This document shows positions 36,873 through 47,132 of a stretch of DNA of 64,000 nucleotides, one piece after another. A program made the translations under genes and the position numbers. Every line of letters begins with the position of its first letter. Position 1 is the first letter of the stretch. The stretch covers positions 297,413,957-297,477,956 of the forward strand of contig NC_133650.1 of NCBI RefSeq assembly GCF_009905375.1, in the 5' to 3' direction. The notes under the pieces are model-generated. The model worked only from the letters and a program-made list of their open reading frames with translations. It searched no databases and was not told the DNA's origin. This DNA comes from Apium graveolens. Its lineage: Eukaryota; Streptophyta; Magnoliopsida; Apiales; Apiaceae.

Positions 36873-37483
36873 TGTTAGGTCACACACACTGTAGAGGGGG
36901 TGAATACAGTGTATAATACAATCAAATCAAACTTTAATATCTTAAGTAACAGAAAACAAACTTTATTGAAACAATAAACTCTATTACAGTATGGAACTGT
37001 TACCTCTCAGTGATGAACAAATATCACGAGAGCTGCTAGGGTTACAATGAATAATCTTCTCGAATATGATAACACTTATAGTGTAAACCCTATGTCTGTG
37101 TTTATATACTACACAGTTACAAGATACTCGCTAATTGATATGGAATATAATTCTGCTTCCTAAAATATATCAATCAGATATCTTTTCTTCCAAGTATTCC
37201 ATTCTTCACGGAACTCCTTCTTCATGCATATCTCTTCTTATGTTTATCTTGATCTTCTTTCCTTTAATCAGCTACTGTCCTTATCTGATCGTCCTTCAGC
37301 ACTTAAGTTCTGATATCTAACTTCTGATGATTATCTCATAATAATATAAGTACTGATATCCTTAAGTCCTGACTTCCAGTATAAGTACTGATCAACGGTT
37401 AAGTACTGATTTGTCCTGTTAAGTAAGATCTAAAATCTAAACATAAATTATATTAGCCATGACATTATCAAATATATCTAACA
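36873..37483 (-). repeat. Element E 3' LTR (611 bp)
   Basis: The minus-strand TATA box is at plus 37101-37108. AAGTTCTGAT and AAGTACTGAT words lie at about 37305-37400. It is 19 bp longer than the C LTR, mainly from an extra stretch near 37380-37410. Confidence 0.95.
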
Positions 37484-37497
37484 ATCTCCCCCAACTT
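37484..37497 (-). other. Element E polypurine tract
   Basis: The minus strand reads AAGTTGGGGGAGAT next to the 3' LTR. The following 190 bases to the ORF3 end hold no gene. Confidence 0.9.
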
Positions 37498-37691
37498 GTA
37501 AATTAGCATAATATACAAGTTTAACAGATATTTGATGATGTCAAAAACATTAAGTACAAATGCATGAGAATTAGACTAGATAACTACAACTTACAGTCCT
37601 TAAAGCTTTACCAATATTCAACTTCTGATAACAACTTCAGTCTGTACAAATATCAGAATTTAAGCAGTTGTAGATCTTCGACTTGGCTTCA

Positions 37692-40600
37692 TCATCTGAT
37701 CTCTCTGATGTTAGGAGTTGTTCTGAGATAATTCTTCAACAAACATCTCTCAGCATATCTGAGTTCATCAATCATTCTCCTTTTGGCATCTTTAAGCTCT
37801 GCAGTATCTTCACCAATTTGAAAGATTGCAGCTCTGAGATCATTGATCTTTGCTTTTCTTATATCCTGATCTAGTCTGATCAAATAAGCTTTATCAGACT
37901 CAAGATTGAATTCAACAGCCCTGTACCCCAGAAAGGTAGTTATAATCTTAGCAGCGTTGGGCTTCATTTCAACTATATCACCATTGTGATCTTTGTACTT
38001 TGGAACGTATGTGCTGTCAGACTTAACAGAATAAAGCCTTTTCTGTCTCTGAATCTGTTCTTTCAAATAGTTTGCAGCAGTTCCTGTTATTCTGTCATCC
38101 ACTTGAAGTAAGAATAGTACATGCTCCAATTCTTCAAAATACTTCAATGGAATGGCATTTTGTCTTATATTATAAACCCTACCATCTGTCATAAAATACA
38201 ACAAGATGTATTCTTTCAAGTAGGTATGGCAAACCATCTGTACAGATTCCAGTTGATTCAATCTCTCAGGAGTTGCTCCAATACCTGGTTTACTCAAGGA
38301 AGTTGGATCATTGGTAGTGTTATGTATTTTTCTTTCATCAGCACTTCCCAATCTAGTTTTATCTCTTGCTTCCATTCCAGTAACTACTCTTGCTTCAAAA
38401 TCACTTGCAGTAGTCTTCAAAGATTGAGTCTGTTTTGCTTTAGTGAATCCTGGTAAGAGTGTCTTTGGTCTATCTTCTGATATCAAGTTAACTTGAGCTA
38501 TGTTAGAGGTTACTTGCTTCTTCTGAATATCAGAACTTATAATTTCTTGACTCTGAACAACTTGAGCCATGTCAGAGGTTGTTTTAAGAACTTTTCTTGA
38601 AGTCAGAGCAAGATTATCCTTTTCATCAGTAATTTCTTCATCCTCAGGAGGCACATAAACCTTGATAGGTTCACCAACCTTTTCTTTACCCTTGGATCTT
38701 GGATCTATCTGCGGTTGTAATCTAGCCAATGTTGCTTCAGTATGTGTCCTTTCTTTGATCACAATGCCTTTGAGTTTTGGAAGTGGCTTTTTACCAGAAG
38801 CTTCAGATTTAGATGTGACTTTCTCTGATTTAAGTCTGGCTTCTTCTTCCATTAAACTTTCCAAGTCCATTCCTGGATTTTCCTGAAGAAATAACTGTCT
38901 TGACATTTCCTCATCAAGATCTAAAAGTTCATCAGAACTTATCCTTTTACCAGCAGCAGAACTTATTCTTTTCCCAGTATCAGAACTTGTCCTGTGACTT
39001 GTGATTTCAGCTTTTCTTGATGTGAATCTTCTACCTTGACTATGACCTCTACCCATTCCAGGGTTTCCTTGATCATCTTTTTCATCATCCTTCCCTGTCA
39101 GTGTCTTGTCAGTCTTACATTTGGACTTAATTACTTTCTCCCCCTTTTTGGCATCAGCAGGTAGTAGAAGAGAGATAAGCAATTCCACTGAGGATTGGAT
39201 TTCAGTCAGTTGTGATTGCTGAGAAGCTTGATTTTTCAGAATATCATCAATCTGAGCTTGTTGATGATCTTGAGTCTTCTCAATATAAGCAATCCTGTCA
39301 AAGGTAGGTTGGAAGAACTTTTTCTTATCAATTTTCCAAACTTGATCCTGTTTGATAAATTCTTCCTGAATCTTGTGTAGCTCTGCATGAGTAGTTGAGT
39401 GAAGACCTTGTAGATGTTTAGTACTCAATGCAGTGACTCTAAGCTGGGTTTTGAAATCATCAGAATTTAACATTTCATCAGCTTTAGTCAAGTGCTCAGC
39501 AAGATGCTTTTCAGTTGGAACACATGAAACTGAATTCCATTTCTTAGTCCACTCCTGTCCTGCAGAGTTTCACTCCAAGGTACTGGTGCTTCTCTGGTAA
39601 TAAACTTCTTAATAAGTTCAGACTTAAGAATAGTTTGTTGAGGAACATGTCCTGAAGGACCTGCTGCATCAGCATCCGCAGTTGGAGCAGCATCACCAGT
39701 ATCTCCAGCATTTGCAGCATCAGAACTTACAGAATCGATATCCTCTGATAAAATAACAGTGTGAGTAGTAATGGAGGCTTCAGCATCCTCTAATTGCTGA
39801 TCTGGTTCTAAGTTCTGATCAACAGCCATATCCTGATGCTCACCTAAAGTCTGATCATCAGCATCTTGATGCAGAGAAGGTGTTGTAGATAACTCTGGAG
39901 TTTGAACAGCATCAGTAACAGGTGTTGTGGAAGGATTAGTTGTTGTTGGAGCTTCTAAGAGAATTACTTCAGGCACAACCAAGATTTGAACATCAATATC
40001 AGCACTTGTGCCTGGATCAACAGGAGACACAGATGGTGTGTTAGCCTTTTCAGAAACAGCTTCCTTAGATGGAGTTGATGGAGAAGAAGTGACTGGAGCA
40101 AATTCCTTGTCTTGTGAGATCAGAGATTCCTGATCCCCTTCCTTAGCTGCTTCCTCTTCATCATCTAAAACTGGCCTTTTTGCCCTCTGTTTCTTGTATC
40201 TCGTTGTTGATTTGGATCCCTTGGGAGTTTCAGGAACTGTCATTCTTCTAAGCCTTTTGAGAAGCCTAGATCCCCGAATTCCAGAATCCTTCTGAGAAGT
40301 CTCTTTCTCAGCTTCACCTACAACAGGTTCTGAAGAAGGAACCTGGTCCTCAGTATCAAATTCATCTCTCAAGGCAATCCTCCTTCTCTTTTGAGGTGTT
40401 TGAGGAACAGTCTTTGTCCTCTTTGGCTTGGAGGATGAAGGCTTCACAGTAGGTGCTGAGGATGAGGGTTGATCAGTCTGTGAAGTGGAGAGATATGATT
40501 TGAGATATTTCCTGAGGGTAGGTTGAGTAGAATGAGTGGTAGGTGCTGAGGATGATGGTTTTTGAGTGTTTGTTGTTGGTTAGACATCAGAGTAAACAGA

Positions 40601-41410
40601 TCTATAAGTATCAGGATCGGCATTTACTAGGATCTGTTTTACAGACTGAGGAATCTGTAATGGTCTAACCACTGATTTCTTAGTGTCAGCATTTACCAGG
40701 TCATTAAAGTAGCGTTTTGCAACTTTAAAAGGTGGGGTTGAGGAACTGACTAATTGAGGTTCATCAGTACAAAAAGTATAAATAAGTTGACAGAATCTAG
40801 CAAAATAGACAACATTCCTATCCTCTGTCATCCTATCCCCAATAAAACCAATTATACCAGTTGCAAAATCAAAATGAGTTTGATGTATAATAGCATACCC
40901 GATGTGCTGACTCAGAATTGGGATAGCATCAAAATTCGAACATTTGTTTCCAAAAGCTTTAGTGATGCAGTCGAAGAAGAAGCTCCATTCTCGTCTGATA
41001 TGAGCCCGTTTCAACTGCCCAAGTTTTGCCAAACTCTTTTCATACCCCAAATTTGCCATTAACTCCTGAAGAGCTGATTCTTCTGGAATTGAAAAGGTGC
41101 AACCTTCTGGGAGATGTAGAGCCTTGCGTATTGTACCAGGAGTAACTGCATAAGAAGAATCACCCACTTTGAAAACAATACTAGGAGTGCCATGTCTACC
41201 ACCATCATCAAAGTGCCCAGTCCGCCAAAACGTCAGAACTTGTTGGCTTGAAAAGACTGAAGGCTGAGTTAATGCATACCCAATCTCACTGTGTGCAAGA
41301 AGATCTTGCACAAAATGCAATTCAGATGGAGCTTCAGCATGATCAAGAATTGCAGCATAGTTGTTTGGAACAAACTTAGCTCCATCAATGATTAAATCCT
41401 TAGGTGCCAT
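37692..41410 (-). pseudogene. Element E ORF3, about 1,240 codons, one stop and one frameshift
   Basis: Start ATG 41410 (MAPKDLIIDGAKF). The N-terminal domain runs to about residue 275: TIRKALHLPEG, EWSFFFDCITKAFGNKCSNF, YFARFCQLIYTF. A CAA to TAA stop follows at 40580. The same frame then continues through a basic patch (KPKRTK, KRRR) and a long Ser/Thr/Pro/acidic linker to about 39563, where one base is missing against C. The rest (39491-37692) has coiled-coil-like helices, Lys-rich segments and a C-terminal domain with KYFEELEHVLFLLQVDDR. D ORF3 has the same domain order. No membrane span is evident and the function is unknown. Two lesions mean this copy is probably dead, unless the stop is read through. 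Confidence 0.87.
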
Positions 41411-42125
41411 GTGAAAAATTGAGATAAATACGGTTGCCGTATTGTGTTTGATAAAATGTCTGTATGAAAAATTGTCAGTAGATGAGAAAGGATGAAAGTA
41501 AAGAGAGAGGGATAAAAGAGAAAAGTAAATAAAAGATTTGACAATCTTTTCTCTCTATTACTTATACACAAAAAGTAACCATTGGGACACCTGTCAGACA
41601 TGCAGTAATAACGGATAGTTACTGGGCGCGAGAAAACAGTAATCATTACTTGCCCACTTGCCTGTTTTCAAGGAAAAACCGTTCCACTTACCCAGATATT
41701 CCATTAATCAAGGTGAAACAGTTGTAATTCAAAATTGAAACCGTTCCCACTGATTTAATTAATTTTCACTGCAACATTAATATTCTGAAAAGAAATCAAG
41801 TTAAAGTGACCAAGATAAATTATATGAGTAAGTACTGATAAAGGAAAATCAGAACTTAAATTAAAACAGAATTTATATGGTCTTCAGAATATGAATAATT
41901 ATCAGGATTTATCAATGCATTACAAAATAACTTAAAGACAAAATCTTGAAACAAAAACAAATTTCATTAATATATCAAGAGAATACATTCATGAAATTGA
42001 AATTACATCAGTACTTATACAAGATTTCCCTAAGCCACTAAACATAACATCAACAGCCTTAGTCCTAGCTCAAGAAGCAGGGCAAGGCTGATGATGAAGA
42101 AAAATAGGAAGAAGACGAGATTAAA
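41411..42125 (-). promoter_or_regulatory. Element E leader of ORF3, with TATA-like box
   Basis: Non-coding. TATAAGTA on the minus strand (plus 41559-41566), about 150 bp before the ORF3 ATG, is followed by CT-rich DNA. C has the same box at 7696-7703. Nothing else is identified. Confidence 0.45.
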
Positions 42126-42395
42126 TCATTTCTTCTTCCTACTCTCGACAAACAGAATGGTGAGTCGGATGATTCGCTCTTGCTGGCGGAGAGCTTCCAT
42201 CCTTTCCTCCTCCAATCGCTCCAGATGGCGATGGTAATCCATATAGAAGAACAGAAGGTGGGTCAGTACCTCCTGTGGGATAGAGTCCCATATCTCCTCA
42301 GGAATGGCCGTGACGTGCCATTCCTGCTGCCAGTCGGCACAGCTTAACTCCATATTGAAGTTTTGGTAGTTCAAAAACATGTTGTATCTGTCCAT
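42126..42395 (-). CDS. Element E small ORF, 89 aa, between pol and ORF3
   Basis: The start is ATG 42395 (MDRYNMFLNYQNF) and the end TGA 42126-42128. An upstream in-frame extension exists, but this ATG is the one conserved in C (8532). The protein has an aromatic-rich first half (WQQEWHVTAIPEEIWDS), an amphipathic Glu/Arg helix (HRHLERLEEERMEALRQQER) and a basic end (ESRKKK). I recognise no family. C keeps the same length with one stop. A TATA box on the same strand lies about 77 bp upstream. Whether it is translated is unknown. Confidence 0.6.
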   Translation of the reverse strand: MDRYNMFLNYQNFNMELSCADWQQEWHVTAIPEEIWDSIPQEVLTHLLFFYMDYHRHLERLEEERMEALRQQERIIRLTILFVESRKKK

Positions 42396-43828
42396 TGTAT
42401 TTTTGAAAGAAAAAGTATGAAGGTAAGTTTGTGAGAAAGAATTTGATGGGAAGGCTGATGTGAAGTGGCTGCTTATATAGGCAAGAGAATGCCAGGAGAC
42501 GTAAAAGTATTTAATGCTGACAGGTAGAATTAATTCTACCTCGTCTCCCCAGACTTGGAAAAAGAATAACATTCATTGGAAGGAGAAAACATGGTTGAAT
42601 GCGCACAAGAAACAAGTAAAAGTGGACTGTTCAAGTACGAATACCATTAACCCTAACCATAGTGACTATTAATCTTCCACTTCAACATATTCTAGTTTGA
42701 ACCGAGACTGTTATCAAATTTTATCCACAGATAAGTCAAGTAAAGAATTAGACTATAATATCAGAACTTAGACTTATATCAGAACTTAACAGTCATCAGA
42801 ACATAATTTCTTAACTCGAAAAAGGAATGCCTATCTGAGTAAATACACATACAAGTTCTGAGTTATACTCTTCAGAACTTAATCGTCAAAATATGCAACC
42901 AGAACTTGTCCTCAGAGTTAGTGCAAAATGACACAATGACTGTTTATCTAAAATAACATAGACCACCACAGTAATTTTCATCATTCAGATGGAGTGATTA
43001 GTGTGTGCATTAAGCTAAATTTCAGACAAGGAGTAAAGTCTGATTCACTTCAGTACATCTTAGAAATAAGGCATAACTAAAATTTTGCTAAAGAGCTGTC
43101 ATTATCCTGAAACCTACTGATGAATGAGTTCATGCTTGAGTCCACCTCAACTGTTTTGTGCTAATTTTATACATCTTTTTAAATTCTATTTTACAGTGGC
43201 TTCTGAGTGTAAGTGAGTCACGACTGCTTATCAGAATTTATGCTATTATCAGAGTATTTCTCCAGTAATCATAGAGTGTGAAAAGTCACCAAGAAAATAT
43301 TTTGCTTTTCTAATACATATTTACTTAATACCAGCAATGCACTTGGGTCGTCCCTTCCACATGTTTACTCTAGATCTCAAAGGAGTACCTGATTTTATTC
43401 TTTGATCTTTTTGCTTTTTCTTTTGATAATTGAGGTTTATCAGCACTTAGTACATTCAGCAGATTTACTAGTATCAGAACTTAACATATGAGTAGCATTA
43501 TTTTAATTTGTGACTTAGTAATAAGATAAACAAAGTAAACTCAACTAAGCTCAATTATCAGAATTTGCTTATGTCATAAGATTTCCACAGAAATAATTAC
43601 TTCTTACATGGGATCATTTGTTTATTGAAGACTACTAGGTCAGTATCTAGCACAGTTATCCTCATAGGATTGAATAGTTACTTAAACAGACATATCACTT
43701 ATCAGAGTTTAGAAACATATATCAGACAACAATCAGTACTTGAACGCATATTTCAATTAATCACAGAATACACAAAGAGATTACATTCTGTAAATACTGA
43801 TCATAAAGTCTAATGAAACAGAACAAAA
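42396..43828 (-). promoter_or_regulatory. Element E region between pol and small ORF, with TATA box
   Basis: 1.4 kb without a gene, aligned throughout with C 8533-9967. TATATAAG on the minus strand (plus 42472-42479) precedes the small ORF. ATCAGAACTT-type words recur at about 42760-42800, 42870-42910, 43470 and 43730. Regulatory function is inferred. Confidence 0.5.
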
Positions 43829-46800
43829 CTAGGCAGATTTAGAAAAAGAACCTGAAACCATTCCAAGTTCATTTACCAATCTTGTAAAAGTGGCTTCACA
43901 CAGTGGTTTTGTGAAGATATCTGCTATTTGTTGATCTGTTGGAACAAAGTGCAATTCCACTGTACCTTCATCCACATGTTCCCTTATGAAGTGGTACCTG
44001 ATGCTGATGTGCTTTGTCATAGAGTGTTGAACTGGATTACCTGTCATAGCAATAGCACTTTGATTATCACAGTAAATAGGGATTTTGAAATATGTTAACC
44101 CATAATCCAGTAACTGATTCTTCATCCAAAGAATCTGTGCACAACAGCTTCCTGCAGCAATATACTCTGCTTCTGCAGTTGATGTGGAAATTGACTTTTA
44201 TTTCTTGGTTCAGCAAGAAACCAATCTGCCTCCAAGAAATTGGCAACTTCCACTTGTGCTTTTCCTGTCAATTTTGCAACCTGCAAAATCTGCATCTGAG
44301 TAACCTATTAGTTTAAAATCTGATTCTCTAGAATACCACAATCCCAGATCAGCTGTTCCTTTAAGATACTTAAAAATTCTTTTCACAGCTGTTAAGTGAG
44401 GTTCTCTTGGATCTGCTTGAAATCTTGCTCAAAGACAGGTAGCATATATGATATCAGGTCTACTAGCAGTTAGATAGAGTAGAGAGCCAATCATACCTCT
44501 GTAATCAATAATATCTACTGACTTACCAGTATCCTTATCCAGTTTTGTTGCAGTGGCCATGAGAGTGGATGCACTTGAATAATCTTGCATTCTAAATTTC
44601 TTCAGCAAGTTTCTGGTGTACTTAGTTTGACAAATAAAAGTGCCTTCTTTATCTTGACTGCATCAGTTTGGCAAACTTCTTGCAAAGTCTGTCATTTGTA
44701 GACCCAAAAATGATATCATCAACATAAATCTGGACGAGAAGTAAGTCCTTTCCATGGTTGAGGTAGAACAGTGTTTTGTCTATTGTTCCTCTGTTGAATC
44801 CACTTTCCAGAAGAAACTGAGCTAAAGTCTCATACCATGCTCTAGGAGCTTGCTTAAGTCCATAAAGTGCTTTATCAAGCCTGTAGACATAATCTGGATG
44901 TTTGGAATCTACAAAGCCTGGAGGTTGTTCAACATATACTTCCTCCTTCAATTCTCCATTGAGAAAAGCACTTTTCACATCCATTTGAAAGACAGTAAAC
45001 TTTTTGTGAGCAACATAAGCCAAAAATATCCTTATGGCTTCTATCCTAGCAACTGGTGCAAATGTTTCATCATAGTCAATTCCCTCATGTTGAGAATATC
45101 CTTTTGCAATCAGCCTTGCCTTATTCCTTGTAATTATGCCATCACTGTCAGTTTTATTTCTGAATACCCACTTTGTACCAACAACAGATCTATTCTTTGG
45201 TCTTGGCACTAGGGTCCAGACTTTGTTTCTTTCAAATTCATTTAACTCTTCCTGCATTGCTTGCACCCAATCAGCATCTTGAAGAGCTTCTTCCACTTTC
45301 TTTGGCTCAGTCTGAGAGAGAAAAGAATTGTAAAGACATTCATTTGAAGTACCTGTTCTAGTTCTGACACCTGCATCAGGATTTCCAATTATCAAATCAG
45401 GTGTATGTGACTTTGTCCACTTCCTTGCAGATGGAAGGTTTTCTCTAGAACTGGATGCTCCCCCATAATCCATGTTGTCTTCATTTTCATTTTCTGATGC
45501 TCCCCCTGAAACTATGCTCTCTGAGTTGGATTCTTCAGAATTTAGATTTTCAGCACTATTAGAACTTGGCTTCTCAGAACTTGACGAATCAGAACTTGAA
45601 GAGCCAGATGTATGTTCTGATGTTTCTTGAGATGTGGTAGGATCTTGAGTATGCTCCCCCTACATTGGTGCATCTTCCTTTGACGTAGTCACCACAGTTT
45701 CAATAACATCAGAGTTTAATCCATCAGAGTTTACAGTATCAGGACTTAGACTGTCAGGATTTTCAGTATCAGAATTTGAGTCTTCATTTTCAAATCTCAG
45801 CTGATCATGATCAATGAAATCTTCAAGACCAGTAATCTTCTTGTCATCAAAAGAGACATTGATAGATTCCATGACCACTTTTGTTCTCAAATTATAGACT
45901 CTGAAGGCTTTTGTGGAAAGTGGATATCCAACAAAGATTCCTTCATCAGCTTTTAGATCAAACTTGGATAGCTGTTCAGGATGAGTCTTGAGAACAAAAC
46001 ACTTGCATCCAAATACATGAAAGTACTTCAGATTTGGCTTCTTTTTCTTCACCATCTCATATGGTGTTTTTTCATGCTTGTTAATAAGTGTTGCATTTTG
46101 AGTAAAACAAGCAGTCTGCACAGCTTCAGCCCAGAAATAAGTTGGAAGCTTTGCTTCTTCAAGCATAGTTCGTGCAGCTTCAATGAGAGTTCTATTCTTC
46201 CTTTCAACAACTCCATTTTGCTGTGGAGTTCCAGGAGCAGAAAATTCCTGCTTTATTTCATGGTTTTTGCAGAACTCTTCCATTATCAAATTCTTGAACT
46301 CAGTGCCATTATCACTCCTTAAGATTTTCACAGAATCTTTGACCAATTTATCCAGATGTTTGACATGATCAATCAAGATAGATGCAGTTTCACTTTTTGT
46401 GTGCAAGAAATACACCCATGTGTATCTGGTGAACTCATCCACTATGACCAACGCATATTTTTTCTTTGCAATAGACATGACATTTACTGGACCAAATAGA
46501 TCAACATGTAGTAGATGATAAGGCTCAAGAATTGATGATTCAGTCTTGCTCTTGAAGAAAGATTTTCTTTGTTTGGCCTTCTGACATGAATCACAAAGAC
46601 CATCAGGAGCAAATACTGACTTTGGCAATCCTCTCACAAGATCTTTCTTGACCAGTTCATTTATATTATTGAAATTTAAATGAGAGTGTTTCTTGTGCCA
46701 ATTCCAGCTTTCTTCAATTGATGCTCTACTCATCAGACAAATTGCAGAACCATCAGTACTTGTTGAAAGCTTAGCTTCATAAATGTTACCACGCCTGTAT

Positions 46801-47120
46801 CCTTTCAGAACAACTTTGCCTTTAGATTTACTCACAATTTCACAGTGTTCTTCAAAGAAATCAACATGATAACCTCTGTCACAGATTTAACTTATACTCA
46901 GCAGATTGTGTTTAAGTCCTGAGACCAGAGCTACATCTTTAATTATGACATTCCCAAGATTGATATTGCCATATCCCAATGTTTTTCCAATGTTGCCATC
47001 TCCATAGGAAACACTTGGGCCAGCTTTCTCCATAAAGTCTGATAGCAGGGCCTTATTTCCAGTCATATGTCCTGAACATCCACTGTCCAGAACTAGAATA
47101 TTTTTCCTGTTGCCCTGCAA
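43829..47120 (-). pseudogene. pol: Element E pol, three nonsense codons and a 59-bp deletion
   Basis: Pol opens after the double stop at the TGCAG/GG site (AG at 47115-47116). Protease DSGCSGHMTG, integrase HHCC (WHKKHSHLNF, CDSCQKAKQRK), the DDE region ([12 protein letters not shown]), RT ([21 protein letters not shown]) and RNase H are recognisable. Breaks: CAA to TAA near 46890; TAG at 45660 (shared with C); a net loss of about 59 bases near 44650 that shifts the frame and removes [10 protein letters not shown]; a stop near 44430; and a changed SWFSKK segment near 44205 that looks like a 6-base inversion. The end of pol is at 43829. Confidence 0.93.
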
Positions 47121-47132
47121 TCACAAAGACCA

